Part shown: piece by piece, positions 24,587 through 33,966 of the stretch | Numbering within the stretch: position 1 is the first letter of the stretch | How the letters are laid out: every line of letters begins with the position of its first letter | Source of the DNA: JAAFIP01 sp963775085 | GTDB lineage: Bacteria > Pseudomonadota > Gammaproteobacteria > Burkholderiales > Burkholderiaceae_C | Assembly (NCBI GenBank): GCA_963775085.1 | Contig: CAVZHO010000019.1 | Coordinates: 62,001-126,000 of the forward strand | Reading direction: 5' to 3' | DNA: 64,000 nt | The notes under the pieces: model-generated | What the model saw: only the letters and a program-made list of their open reading frames with translations | Told to the model about the DNA's origin: nothing | The model's database searches: none | Made by a program: the position numbers and the translations under genes

Positions 24587-26233
24587 TTACTGCCCCAGCA
24601 TTTCTTTGGCATGCGCCATGGTGGTTCCGGAGAGCTTTTCGCCACCCAGCATGCGGGCAATCTCGCCCACGCGCTGTTCGCCTGCAATGGCCTGCACATC
24701 GCTGAGGGTCTGCTTGGCCTTGAGCTGCTTGGAGACCAGTAAATGCTGGTCAGCACAGGCCGCCACCTGGGGTAGATGGGTAACGGCCATCACCTGGCGG
24801 TCCTTGCCCAGTTGCTTCATCAGCCTGCCTACCGTTTCAGCCACCGCGCCGCCCACGCCTGCATCCACCTCGTCAAAAATCAAAGTCTGCGCCTTACCCA
24901 ACTGGCTGGTGGTGACCGCAATCGCCAGGGCGATGCGCGACAGCTCGCCGCCCGAGGCCACTTTGCCCACCGGGCGCGGCGTGCTGCCAGTATGGCCAGC
25001 CACTAAAAATTCGATGTGCTCCGCACCATAGGTGCCGGGCTCGGCAAGAGGTGTAAGCGCCACTTCAAACCTGCCGCCCTGCATGCCCAGGCCTTGCATC
25101 GCTTGGGTGATGGCGCTGGCCAGTTGCGGCGCGGCCGTGCGGCGTGCCAGGCTGAGTACTTTGCAGGCGCTGAGCAGCTGCGCATGGGCGGTGCGTTCAG
25201 CGGCTTCCAGGCCGGCGATATCGCTGGCAGCTTCCAGCTGGATCAGCTCGCTCTTCCAGGAAGAGAGCAGGGTGGGTAACTCGCTGGGCGTGCGCTTGTA
25301 GCGGCGTGCCAGTGACATCCACAGGGTCATGCGCTCGTCCAGTTGGGCCAGGCGCTGCGGATCGGGCTCGGTCTTGCGGGTGTAGGCATGCAGGCTGTGG
25401 GCTACATCTTCAATTTGTGCCAAACTTTGGGCTAAAAGTTCCGCCAGTCCCTTAAAGGAGGACGTAAGCTGCTCATTATTTTGTAGCAACTGTTGCGCCT
25501 TGGCGAGTTGACTGGCAACGCCCTTGTCCTCACCCTCCAGCACCTCAATGCTCAGGTGTGCGGCCTCCAGCAGGCCCTGCGCATTGGCCAGGGTGCTGTG
25601 CTCGGCGTTCAGATCGTCCCACTCGTTGGCGGCAGGCGAGAGCTTGGTCAGCTCGCCAATCTGCCAGGCCAGGCGCTCGCGCTCGCTCTCCAGGCTGGTT
25701 TGCGCGGCGCGTGCTTCTTGTAAGGTTTTCAGCTTGAGTTTCCAGGCGGTGTATTTCTCCAGCACGTCTTTGCTATTGATCTTGCCAAACGCGTCCAGCA
25801 GGCTGCGCACCTCGTCGGCCCGTGTGAGCGCGGCCCAGGCATGCTGGCCGTGGATGTCTACCAGGTGGTCAGCAATTTCGCGCAGTTGTGCTGCCGTGGC
25901 GGCGCTGCCATTGATCCATGCGCGGCTTTTGCCCTGTGCGTCTACCGTACGGCGAATCAGGAGCGCGTCCGACTCCGCCGTAAAGCCCGCATCCTGCAGC
26001 CAGTCGGCCAGCCAGGCAGGTGAGTCAAATTCGGCGCTGATCTCGGCTCGGGCGGCACCTTCGCGCACCACATTCACATCGGCGCGCGCGCCCAGCGCCA
26101 TTTGCAGCGCGTCAATCAAAATGGATTTGCCCGCTCCAGTCTCGCCGGTAAGCACTGTAAAGCCGGCGAGTAAATCAAGTTCCAATTCGTGCACGATGAC
26201 AAAGTCGCGCAAATTCATTCGCCGCAATGCCAT
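24587..26233 (-). CDS. recN: DNA repair protein RecN (SMC-like)
   Basis: 548 residues from ATG 26233 (MALRRMNLRDFVIVHELELD). N-terminal Walker A GETGAGKSI near residue 35, long coiled coils in the middle, C-terminal ABC signature VASGGELSRIALAI and Walker B LIFDEVDAGVGG. It is a DNA double-strand-break repair ATPase. Residues around 240 (LLQNNEQLTSSFKGL) are encoded by interspersed repeat R4, inside the coiled-coil region. nadK ends immediately before its start, so nadK-recN-rapZ are one operon. Confidence 0.95.
   Translation of the reverse strand: MALRRMNLRDFVIVHELELDLLAGFTVLTGETGAGKSILIDALQMALGARADVNVVREGAARAEISAEFDSPAWLADWLQDAGFTAESDALLIRRTVDAQGKSRAWINGSAATAAQLREIADHLVDIHGQHAWAALTRADEVRSLLDAFGKINSKDVLEKYTAWKLKLKTLQEARAAQTSLESERERLAWQIGELTKLSPAANEWDDLNAEHSTLANAQGLLEAAHLSIEVLEGEDKGVASQLAKAQQLLQNNEQLTSSFKGLAELLAQSLAQIEDVAHSLHAYTRKTEPDPQRLAQLDERMTLWMSLARRYKRTPSELPTLLSSWKSELIQLEAASDIAGLEAAERTAHAQLLSACKVLSLARRTAAPQLASAITQAMQGLGMQGGRFEVALTPLAEPGTYGAEHIEFLVAGHTGSTPRPVGKVASGGELSRIALAIAVTTSQLGKAQTLIFDEVDAGVGGAVAETVGRLMKQLGKDRQVMAVTHLPQVAACADQHLLVSKQLKAKQTLSDVQAIAGEQRVGEIARMLGGEKLSGTTMAHAKEMLGQ
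25444..25490 (+). repeat. Interspersed 45-bp repeat, copy R4 (inside recN)
   Basis: GCCAGTCCCTTAAAGGAGG then ACGTAAGCTGCTCATTATTTTG then TAGCAA. Read on the minus strand it encodes LLQNNEQLTSSFKGL, the same frame usage as in rlmE. Confidence 0.7.
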
Positions 26234-27118
26234 TTATGCGCCTCCTTCGTTCCAATGCAGTTTATGCCGCAGGGTGTCAAAGTAACTCCAGCCCAGCGGA
26301 TGCAAAAAGCGTACCTGGTGCTCCGAGCGGCGTACCAGGATGCGGTCACCCGGCATCAACGAGGCCAGTGATTGCATGTCAAAGTTGGCGCTGGCATCGC
26401 GCCCTGCTACCACTTCAATAGCTATCTGTGCGCTTTGTTGAAGGACGATCGGCCTATTGGAAAGGTTATGGGGGGCGATGGGTACCATCACCCAACCGGC
26501 AATCGAGGGGTGCAAAATCGGCCCACCCGCTGACATGGCATAGGCTGTACTGCCCGTGGGCGAGGCGATGATCAAGCCATCTGCGCGCTGGTTGGCGACA
26601 AAGCGTCCATCCACCTCGACCCGCAGCTCCACCATGCCTGCGGTGGCACTGCGGTTGACCACCACATCGTTCATGGCCAGTGCGTCAAACACGCAGCGAC
26701 CATCGCGCATCACCTGGCCGTGCATCAAGCTGCGGCTGTCTTCGGTAAACTCGCCTTGGAGCATCGGGGCGAGGGCGCTTTGGTAGCTCTCCAACGCAAT
26801 ATCGGTAATGAAACCCAGGCGACCCTGGTTGATGCCGATCAGCGGTATGTTGTAGCGGGCGATTTTGCGCCCGATGCCCAGCATGGAGCCATCGCCACCC
26901 ACCACCAGTCCCAAGTCGCAGTGCGCGCCGATGCCCTCCAGATCCAGGCTAGGATATTCGGTAATGCCGGTGTTGGTGGCGGTGTCTTTTTCGACTGACA
27001 CCTCCAAACCCGTTTTTTCCAGAAAACGGGCAATTTCCAGCAAAGTGGCGCGCGCGCCCGTGGCAGCACTGGCGTGGTATTTGCCAATCAGGGCTACATG
27101 GCGGAAATGTACAGGCAT
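26234..27118 (-). CDS. nadK: NAD kinase
   Basis: 294 residues from ATG 27118. Phosphorylates NAD to NADP. The ATP-binding GGDGSML motif is at the expected place, the second family motif is AMNDVVVN (Asn-Asp instead of the more common Asn-Glu), and the C-terminal nucleotide region PTGSTAYAMSAGGPIL is complete. It directly abuts recN (stop then ATG), a common proteobacterial pair. The upstream neighbour on the same strand is an IclR regulator rather than hrcA, which is beyond it. Confidence 0.95.
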   Translation of the reverse strand: MPVHFRHVALIGKYHASAATGARATLLEIARFLEKTGLEVSVEKDTATNTGITEYPSLDLEGIGAHCDLGLVVGGDGSMLGIGRKIARYNIPLIGINQGRLGFITDIALESYQSALAPMLQGEFTEDSRSLMHGQVMRDGRCVFDALAMNDVVVNRSATAGMVELRVEVDGRFVANQRADGLIIASPTGSTAYAMSAGGPILHPSIAGWVMVPIAPHNLSNRPIVLQQSAQIAIEVVAGRDASANFDMQSLASLMPGDRILVRRSEHQVRFLHPLGWSYFDTLRHKLHWNEGGA

Positions 27119-27133
27119 GGGTAAATTACAGCA

Positions 27134-27910
27134 TTAAACCACCCGGTGCCCCAATGCCACCGATATTTCTCGTGCAGTGGCCTCCAGTTTGGGTAGCCAG
27201 CTTTCGTCCAATCTGTCGGCGGGGGCAGAGATTGACAGACCCGCGACCAGCTTGGCGGTGTCGTCATAGATGCCCACCGCCATGCAGCGAACACCCAATT
27301 CCAGCTCTTCGTTGTCGCGTGCCACACCGTACTGGCGTGCTTTGGATAGTTCGCGCTCCAGGATGGGTAGCTGGGTAATGCTGTTTTTGGTGTGACCCGC
27401 AAGGCCAGTGCGGGTGGCATAGGCACGCAGGCGGGCGGTATCGTCAGCGGCTAAAAAAAGCTTGCCAGTCGAGGTGAGATGCAGCGGCGCCCGCCCCCCA
27501 ATGGCGCGCACTACCTGCATACCACTGCGCTCGCTGAAGGCGCGCTCGACATACACTATTTCATCGCCTTGGCGCATCGACAGGTTAACGGGCTGCTGGG
27601 TGAGTTTGTGTAGCTCGCGCATAGGGGCCAACGCCGCGTCGCGCACATCCAGGCGACCCTTGACCAGGTTGCCCAGTTCCAGCAGGCGCATGCCCAGGCG
27701 GTAGCTACCCGCTTCTGGGCGGTCTACATAGCGACCTAGGGTAAGGTCGTTCAGGATGCGATGGGCGGTGCTGGGGTGCAGGCCGGTTTTTGCGCTGATT
27801 TCTTTCAGGCTGATGGCTTCTGCGCGTGAGGCTAACACGTCGATCAGGCTGAACATGCGCTCCATGACCTGGATGGCAGGGGTGCTGTGCTGAGGCAGGG
27901 GTTTTTTCAT
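27134..27910 (-). CDS. IclR-family transcriptional regulator
   Basis: 258 residues from ATG 27910. N-terminal winged HTH (SLKEISAKTGLHPSTAHRIL) and a C-terminal IclR effector domain (GGRAPLHLTSTGKLFLA, with GLAGHTKNSITQ). IclR members respond to small carbon metabolites; its ligand and targets are unknown. It is 15 nt upstream of nadK on the same strand and divergent from hrcA, a position not typical for the hrcA-nadK neighbourhood. Confidence 0.93.
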   Translation of the reverse strand: MKKPLPQHSTPAIQVMERMFSLIDVLASRAEAISLKEISAKTGLHPSTAHRILNDLTLGRYVDRPEAGSYRLGMRLLELGNLVKGRLDVRDAALAPMRELHKLTQQPVNLSMRQGDEIVYVERAFSERSGMQVVRAIGGRAPLHLTSTGKLFLAADDTARLRAYATRTGLAGHTKNSITQLPILERELSKARQYGVARDNEELELGVRCMAVGIYDDTAKLVAGLSISAPADRLDESWLPKLEATAREISVALGHRVV

Positions 27911-28065
27911 GATGCAGGATTTTGGGGGTGCACCAGTATTTTATCTTGTGAAATTAAGCGAAAACTGCAATATCCAGTCCTAAAGTAACGCATCAGGCAT
28001 GGATGGGCATTTGTAGCGCGCAACAAAAGTAGAATGCGAGCATCTTATGCCGTACCCCCAATGCC

Positions 28066-29082
28066 ATGCTTGATGAGCGCGCCAGGTTGTTGTTAAAAGC
28101 GCTGGTGGAGCGCTATATCGCCGATGGGCAGCCCATTGGATCGCGCACGCTCTCGCGCGCCTCGGGCCTGGACCTGTCGCCCGCCACCATCCGCAACGTG
28201 ATGAGCGATCTGGAGGAGTTGGGCCTGATCGCATCGCCCCACACCTCTGCAGGGCGCATACCCACCGCGCGCGGTTACCGGCTGTTTGTCGACACCATGC
28301 TGACCGTGAACCGGCAAGACATTCCCACTGCCGTGTCGTCGTCTACTCTGGCCGCCGAGCAGCCGCAAAAAGTAATTACCAACGCCGCGCAACTGTTGTC
28401 CAACCTGTCGCAGTTTGTCGGGGTAGTGATGGCGCCGCGGCGCAGCTCGGTGTTCAGGCATATTGAATTTATGCGCCTGTCAGAAAAACGGATTCTGGTC
28501 ATCATTGTCGCCCCTGATGGGGATGTGCAAAACCGCGTGATCTTCACCGAGCGAGACTACACCCAAAGCGAGCTGATCGAGGCCTCCAACTTCATTACCC
28601 AACACTATGCCGGACTGACCATTGAGCAGGTGCGCGAAAAACTGAAGAATGAAATAGAGCAATTACGCAGCGAGATCGCTACGCTGATGCAGGCGGCCGT
28701 GCAGGTCAGCAGCGAGGCTATGAGTCAGGCGGATGGCGAAGTGGTGATCTCGGGCGAGCGCAATCTGCTGTCAGTGAGCGATTTCTCCACCGACATGGGG
28801 CAACTGCGCCGCGCGTTCAACCTGTTTGAGCAAAAGGCCCAGCTCATGCGCCTGCTGGATGTCTCCAGCCAGGCCGAGGGCGTGCGCATCTTCATTGGTG
28901 GCGAAAGCCAGGTGGTGCCGTTTGAAGAACTCTCCATCGTCAGTGCGCCCTATGAAGTAGACGGCCAGATCGTAGGCACGCTGGGTGTGATTGGCCCAAC
29001 CCGCATGGCCTATAACCGCATGATCCAGATCGTGGACATCACTTCCAAGCTGGTGAGCAATGCATTGAGCCATCACAAGTGA
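28066..29082 (+). CDS. hrcA: Heat-inducible transcription repressor HrcA
   Basis: 338 residues from ATG 28066 (MLDERARLLLKALVERYIAD). N-terminal winged HTH for the CIRCE operator: SRASGLDLSPATIRNVMSDL, LEELGLIASPHTSAGRIPTA. GAF-like middle domain and C-terminal dimerisation segment (GTLGVIGPTRMAYNRMIQIV) are complete. HrcA represses groESL and similar heat-shock genes. No CIRCE element was found by eye in this window. tRNA-Arg follows 37 nt downstream with its own -10 box. Confidence 0.95.
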   Translation: MLDERARLLLKALVERYIADGQPIGSRTLSRASGLDLSPATIRNVMSDLEELGLIASPHTSAGRIPTARGYRLFVDTMLTVNRQDIPTAVSSSTLAAEQPQKVITNAAQLLSNLSQFVGVVMAPRRSSVFRHIEFMRLSEKRILVIIVAPDGDVQNRVIFTERDYTQSELIEASNFITQHYAGLTIEQVREKLKNEIEQLRSEIATLMQAAVQVSSEAMSQADGEVVISGERNLLSVSDFSTDMGQLRRAFNLFEQKAQLMRLLDVSSQAEGVRIFIGGESQVVPFEELSIVSAPYEVDGQIVGTLGVIGPTRMAYNRMIQIVDITSKLVSNALSHHK

Positions 29083-29103
29083 AAAATTCTGAAAACACCA
29101 TGC

Positions 29104-29109
29104 TATAAT
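29104..29109 (+). promoter_or_regulatory. TATAAT -10 box of tRNA-Arg
   Basis: A perfect TATAAT lies 10 nt before the tRNA 5' end. No convincing -35 box is visible at the ideal spacing. Confidence 0.5.
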
Positions 29110-29119
29110 TCAAGGCTGC

Positions 29120-29196
29120 GCGGCTGTAGCTCAGTTGGATAGAGTACTTGGCTACGAACCAAGGGGTCGTGGGTTCAATTCCTGCCAGCCGCACCA
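29120..29196 (+). tRNA. tRNA-Arg (anticodon ACG)
   Basis: 77-nt cloverleaf: GCGGCTG acceptor pairs with CAGCCGC, anticodon loop CTACGAA gives anticodon ACG (reads CGU/C/A after inosine modification). CCA is encoded. The strong hairpin at 29207-29234 follows. Confidence 0.95.
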
Positions 29197-29206
29197 TAAA
29201 TGACGA

Positions 29207-29245
29207 GGGTTAGTAGCTTAACGGCTACTAACCCTTTTGTCTTTT
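29207..29245 (+). terminator. Rho-independent terminator after tRNA-Arg
   Basis: Stem GGGTTAGTAGC (29207-29217), 6-nt loop, GCTACTAACCC (29224-29234), then TTTTGTCTTTT. Perfect 11-bp stem. Confidence 0.9.
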
Positions 29246-29321
29246 CCCTTTTGTCTTTTAGGGTCGTCTTTGCAATTTTGCGGTTTCTCCTGAGGTTCAT
29301 GTACCGCACTTGACACGTTCC

Positions 29322-30506
29322 TCACCGCTCGCGCAGGCCTTGCGTCAGTGTCTTGGTAATGGGTTTTGTTAAATAATCCAAAACACTACGCTTGCCGGTT
29401 TTAATTTCTACCGTGGCAGTCAGTCCTGGTCGCACCTCGATCTGTTGCGCTTGTGTGCCTTTGAATTCACGCTCGGTCAGTTTGATCTGTATGCGATAAA
29501 AAATGAGTTCACCCTGTTTGGTGTCTTCACTGAGCGTATCCGGGCTGATGTAGCTTACCTCGCCGCGCAGGTTGCCAAAAATTGAATAATCATAAGCATC
29601 CAATTTCACGGTTGCTGGCAAGCCGAGCTTGATAAACGCTACCTCCGCTGGCTTGAGCTTGGCTTCCACTACCAAATCCCCATTGGTGGGCAGAATTTGA
29701 AGCAACTCCTCGCTGGGCCGCAGCACGCCTCCCTCAGTGTTGAGTTTGATATTTTTCACAATCCCATTGGCAGGAGCCAGCAACTCCGTATGGTCCAGCA
29801 GCTGCGCCCGGTCAGAGAGGGCTTCTTCCTGTGTTTTCAATTCCTCTTGTGCCTTGGTCATCTCGGTTTGCGCATCCTGGAAATATTTGTTGCGCTTGTT
29901 GGTGATTTGCGATTGGATATCGCTGACCTGTCGCTGCAAACGCAGCACATCTGATTTGCTGACGTCTCCGGCTTCCAACAATGGCTGATGCATCGCCAGC
30001 TCTTGTCTGGCCAGATCCAGGCTCTGCGACAGTGCTCCGACTTCATCATTCAATGCGCGTTGCCGTTGGGTGAATAACGCGGTTTGATTTTGGACATAGT
30101 CGCGGTACTTCAGCAGGGCCGGGGGGAATTGAAGGACTTGGCCATACACCTCGGCAGACAAGCGTGCCAGCGTAATGCGCAATGCGGCTACTTTGGCCTG
30201 GCTATCGTTGACTGCCGCCTGTGCCCGGGAACGCTCTAAAACACCCAGCACCTGGCCCTTGGTCACTGCGTCACCTTCTTTGACGAGGAGTTTTTTCAGC
30301 ACACCGCCTTCGGTGGCTTGCACCGTTTGGGTTCTGGCTCTGGCAATCACCTGGCCTGGGGCCCGGGTGATTTGGTCAATCTCAGCCCACTGCGCCCACA
30401 TCAGTAAAACCATAAACCCGACCAGGGCGGTCCAGAGTGTCCAGCGTGCTTTCGTTGGGGGTTTTGATAGTTCGTCTGGCAACTCGTACGAGGAAGGGCG
30501 ATTCAT
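29322..30506 (-). CDS. HlyD-family membrane fusion protein of type I secretion system
   Basis: 394 residues from ATG 30506. N-terminal cytoplasmic segment, one membrane helix (TLWTALVGFMVLLMWAQWA at ~23-42), a biotinyl-lipoyl-type hairpin (TEGGVLKKLLVKEGDAVTKG), a long coiled coil (~100-260), a beta-barrel and the HlyD C-terminal motif (VRPGLTATVEIKTGKRS). It bridges the ABC transporter and TolC. ATGA at 30506-30503 overlaps the ABC gene stop: translational coupling. Last gene of the operon 36936-29322. Confidence 0.93.
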   Translation of the reverse strand: MNRPSSYELPDELSKPPTKARWTLWTALVGFMVLLMWAQWAEIDQITRAPGQVIARARTQTVQATEGGVLKKLLVKEGDAVTKGQVLGVLERSRAQAAVNDSQAKVAALRITLARLSAEVYGQVLQFPPALLKYRDYVQNQTALFTQRQRALNDEVGALSQSLDLARQELAMHQPLLEAGDVSKSDVLRLQRQVSDIQSQITNKRNKYFQDAQTEMTKAQEELKTQEEALSDRAQLLDHTELLAPANGIVKNIKLNTEGGVLRPSEELLQILPTNGDLVVEAKLKPAEVAFIKLGLPATVKLDAYDYSIFGNLRGEVSYISPDTLSEDTKQGELIFYRIQIKLTEREFKGTQAQQIEVRPGLTATVEIKTGKRSVLDYLTKPITKTLTQGLRER

Positions 30507-32611
30507 TGTGCGCGTCCCCTTTCAACCAATTGCAGTAATACCTGATCCCTGGGACCATCCAGCACCACACTATGCTTTGCCATGACAATCACCCGATCCG
30601 CCAAGGGCAGGAGGGTAGGTTTGTGGGTCACAATCACCACCGTGTGCTCGGCTAGCATACGCTTTTGCAGCATGCTGATGCACAACTGTTCGGTCTCGCC
30701 GTCCATGCTTGCCGTGGGTTCATCCAGCAACCAGACCACCGGCTTGGTCAGTACCAGCCTTGTGAGCGCTACCAATTGCCGTTGGCCACCTGATAAACCT
30801 TTACCGCCTTCGCTAATGGGTAAATCCAAACCCATGGGATGCTCGCGGATCAAACTCAGCAGGCCCGTTTCACGCGCTGCATTGAGAATGCTATCGTCGC
30901 CAGGGTCTGGCAAACCAATCAACAGGTTGTCTCTCAAAGTGCCATGGAACAGCCGATGCTCTTGTTGCAAATAGCCTACTTGCTCAGACAGGCGTTGCCG
31001 GGCGATGTGCGACAACTCCAGGTCGTCAAGCAGGATGCGGCCCTCCCTTGGTTGGTACAAGCCGCTGAGCAGCCGCAACAGTGTGGATTTGCCAGAGCCT
31101 ACGGAGCCCAAAATGGCAATTTTTTCGCCAGATTTGATGTGGAGTTCTGGAATGTTGAGGGCATTCTGACCATTGCTTTGGCGCGGCTGGTTATTTTGGT
31201 AGGCATAGCGCACGTGCTCTAAACGGTAGTTCCCTTTGATGCGCTCAGGTAGTAGCGGACGTTCAATGCCTGCATTGTCGCTTTCCAGGGTGTAGATGCG
31301 TTCAAGCCCTTCCAGCGCAGCTTTGGCGTGGGCATATTGCGCCATCAGTCCAGGCAACATGCCCGCAGGCGACAGGGCGCGGCCACTCAAAATAGAGCAC
31401 GCAATCAGGCCGCCCATGGTCACATTGCCCTCCATCACCTGCCAGGCACCCACAGCAATCAGACCCGCATAGCTGATCTGCTGAAATGCCGCTGTTAAAA
31501 ACCCGCCGAGTTCACTTAAGTGGCGTATTTTGAGATCGTAGGCAATGGATTGGTGGTTGATGTCGATCCATCGCGACAGAAAGCGCCAACCGCCCAAGCC
31601 GCTTTTGATGGTTTCAGCCCCCTCTACGGCCTCAACCAGCAGACCCGTTTTTTCGTTGGCGGCGCGCGCCCCCTGTTTGGCTGCCGCGTTGATCCCTCTG
31701 CGCAGTGACAATCCGGTCAACAGGGACACTACCAGGAACACCAGGGGAACAACCCCCAGGTAGGGCGAGCCTAGCATCACCATGACCGCGATAAAAAACA
31801 ACGCAAAAGGAATGTCAACCAGCAAATACGCAGTACTGGCAGTCAGGAATGCGCGTATGCCTTCGTAGGCACGCAGTTGGCCTGCCAGTGAACCGACACT
31901 TTGCGGCATTTGATCCAGACGGATGTTCAAAAGCCTCTGGAACACGTCGCGTGAAACCGTGCTGTCCAGGTTCACAACGGCATGTTCCATGACGCGCGAT
32001 CGGGTGTACTTCATCGCAAACTCGAACACGATGGAGAGCATCACCCCTATACTGAGTATCGTCAGCGTATGGTATCCCTGTGACGGAATCACCCGGTCAT
32101 ACACCTGCATGCTGAAAAAAGAGGTGGCCAGTGCCACCAGATTGATCAGCAGCGTAGCCACCGCGCCTTCCAGCAAAGTGGTTTTGTGCTGCATGAACGC
32201 CGCCCGGATCATGGCCCATGCGCGTTGTGGTGCGCGCCGTGCGGCAGGCAAAGCCATACGCCAGCAGAGCATGCCTGTAGGGGTACTGTCACTGTCTCTC
32301 AATGGAATGCTTTTTTTCCCGGTCGGGCTGTCGACCTGCCATTGTCCATCGGCATCGCGCGATACCACCACCAGCCAGCCATGTTCTTTATGGTGCATGA
32401 GAACCGGTAACCGTGCCTCATCAGGCCGAACCACCGTTTGAGGCAGTAACCAACCCAGGTGCTGACACAGGCGCGCGACTTGGGTGCTGGGCATCTGTTG
32501 GATATCCAGATTGAACAATGCCTGGTGTAGCTGCAGACGATCTATGCTGCGACCTGCCAGAGCCGCAATGCGCTGGACTCCCCAGCCAAGGTTCAGGGCT
32601 TCAGGGGTCAT
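30503..32611 (-). CDS. Type I secretion ABC transporter with C39-like N-terminal domain (LapB-like)
   Basis: 702 residues from ATG 32611, overlapping the TolC gene stop as ATGA. Domains in order: a C39-like domain (~1-125) without the catalytic Cys, six membrane helices (~150-410), and an ATPase: Walker A GSVGSGKST, signature LSGGQ, Walker B VVWLLDEPT. The catalytically dead C39-like domain is typical of transporters for large RTX/LapA-like adhesins. It exports its substrate in one step from cytoplasm to outside, probably the 989-residue protein of the same operon. HlyD follows with a four-base overlap. Confidence 0.93.
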   Translation of the reverse strand: MTPEALNLGWGVQRIAALAGRSIDRLQLHQALFNLDIQQMPSTQVARLCQHLGWLLPQTVVRPDEARLPVLMHHKEHGWLVVVSRDADGQWQVDSPTGKKSIPLRDSDSTPTGMLCWRMALPAARRAPQRAWAMIRAAFMQHKTTLLEGAVATLLINLVALATSFFSMQVYDRVIPSQGYHTLTILSIGVMLSIVFEFAMKYTRSRVMEHAVVNLDSTVSRDVFQRLLNIRLDQMPQSVGSLAGQLRAYEGIRAFLTASTAYLLVDIPFALFFIAVMVMLGSPYLGVVPLVFLVVSLLTGLSLRRGINAAAKQGARAANEKTGLLVEAVEGAETIKSGLGGWRFLSRWIDINHQSIAYDLKIRHLSELGGFLTAAFQQISYAGLIAVGAWQVMEGNVTMGGLIACSILSGRALSPAGMLPGLMAQYAHAKAALEGLERIYTLESDNAGIERPLLPERIKGNYRLEHVRYAYQNNQPRQSNGQNALNIPELHIKSGEKIAILGSVGSGKSTLLRLLSGLYQPREGRILLDDLELSHIARQRLSEQVGYLQQEHRLFHGTLRDNLLIGLPDPGDDSILNAARETGLLSLIREHPMGLDLPISEGGKGLSGGQRQLVALTRLVLTKPVVWLLDEPTASMDGETEQLCISMLQKRMLAEHTVVIVTHKPTLLPLADRVIVMAKHSVVLDGPRDQVLLQLVERGRAQ

Positions 32612-33963
32612 GGCCGACTGGCAGATTGCCAAGGTAACTCGCCTAGATAGAGTCTGAGTCGAAAGTGGGTAGCTTGCTTCTGCGATAGCAGGTCAGTGAG
32701 CGCCTGATCGGCAGCGTTTTGCTCTCTCAGCGTGTTTAACAGCTCCAGCCAACTGCGTCGACCGGCCACAAAGAGACGGGTATATGAGTCGAACAATGCA
32801 TCGTTGCTGCTTTGTACCAGCTGGGCATAGTCAATTCGCGTACGGGTGGCTTGGTAGTCACGCCACTCGTTGTCATAGCTTTCTTTAATCTGGCGCCGCA
32901 GCGTTTCCCGGTCACTGTCCAAACTTTGGAGTTTGGCTTGCGCCGCTTCTATCTGAGAGCGAAGGGCCAAGCCGGCACCCGTGGTGTATTGCAAGCCGAG
33001 ATACAGCGTGGTATCGGCCGTCTTGCCACCCAAAATACCATTGCCGGTGTATTGTCTATCCAGGCGAGCATAGACGTTGGGCCATTGCTCAGCCTGCTTT
33101 AGCTGGATATCTTCCCTTGCAGTGCTGGTATCAGCCTCGTAACGCAGCAGGCTGGGTGAGCGGATCACGGCCATTTCCAGTTGCTGCTCCATGTCGGTTG
33201 GCAAGGAGGGCAGGACATCCTGCAGATCAGCCTGCGTAAGGTTCGGTGGCGGCAGCAACGAAAGTGCATCGCTGCCAACCCATTGAACTAACTTCTGACG
33301 TGCCGCTTCAGCGGCTGTTTTTGCGGTCAAATGCTCCGATTGCGCCTGTGCAAGACGGGCACGCAGTAGCTGCATATCAATGGCCGGTGAAATCTGTTGC
33401 TCTACACGCCGGGTCATCATGCCATTGAGGCGATCCAATTGGCTCAACAGCTTATGGATGGCCTGCTGGCGACCCAGCGCCGTGAGCAGATTTTGCCAAG
33501 CTTCGATGGTGCGCAGCGCAACAGTGACGCGGGTTTCATGGAGCGCATATTCCGCAGATTGTTGCCTGAATTGGGCATTTTTCACGCCAGATTCAATGCG
33601 ACCACCGGTCCAGAGATTTTGCTGCAATCGCAGGATCGTGCTGCCCGCACCAATGCTTTGGTTGCTCTGATTTGCACTGCGTTCGGTTTGAACCGACAGA
33701 CTGGGATAGTACTGCCACTTGGCACCTTCCAGGCCTGCACGGCTACCACCCAATTCGGCCCATTTGGCTTGCACACTGGGATGGTGGGTAACAGCCCGCT
33801 CGACCAACAGCGATAGATTGGCCTGTAACGTGTCTTTGGCAGGAATGTTTTGCGCGTTTCCAATGTTTGATAGGCCGATACTCAAAACCAAGGCGCTCAG
33901 CACCATGCACCCACGCCATCGGAGCGCCTGACGTTTCACTGGTAGCCACCCCACGCCAGCCAT
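32608..33963 (-). CDS. TolC-family outer membrane channel of type I secretion system
   Basis: 451 residues from ATG 33963 (a TTG at 33966 is the alternative). Signal peptide MVLSALVLSIGLSNIGNAQN-like; the mature part shows TolC repeats: HHPSVQAKWAELGGSRAGLE, LRLQQNLWTGGRIESGVKNA, and LGLQYTTGAGLALRSQIEAA. It is the outer-membrane exit duct. It starts right after the stop of the repetitive protein gene (TGATTGATG) and overlaps the ABC gene start by ATGA, so the operon is tightly coupled. Confidence 0.93.
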   Translation of the reverse strand: MAGVGWLPVKRQALRWRGCMVLSALVLSIGLSNIGNAQNIPAKDTLQANLSLLVERAVTHHPSVQAKWAELGGSRAGLEGAKWQYYPSLSVQTERSANQSNQSIGAGSTILRLQQNLWTGGRIESGVKNAQFRQQSAEYALHETRVTVALRTIEAWQNLLTALGRQQAIHKLLSQLDRLNGMMTRRVEQQISPAIDMQLLRARLAQAQSEHLTAKTAAEAARQKLVQWVGSDALSLLPPPNLTQADLQDVLPSLPTDMEQQLEMAVIRSPSLLRYEADTSTAREDIQLKQAEQWPNVYARLDRQYTGNGILGGKTADTTLYLGLQYTTGAGLALRSQIEAAQAKLQSLDSDRETLRRQIKESYDNEWRDYQATRTRIDYAQLVQSSNDALFDSYTRLFVAGRRSWLELLNTLREQNAADQALTDLLSQKQATHFRLRLYLGELPWQSASRP

Positions 33964-33966
33964 CAA

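Noticed and set aside
26400..26450. A stretch in nadK resembling the 45-bp repeat (GTCCTT...AGCTATTGAA...GTAGC)
   Set aside because: The encoded residues (AQIAIEVVAGRDAS) match ordinary NAD kinase sequence, so the resemblance is likely chance.
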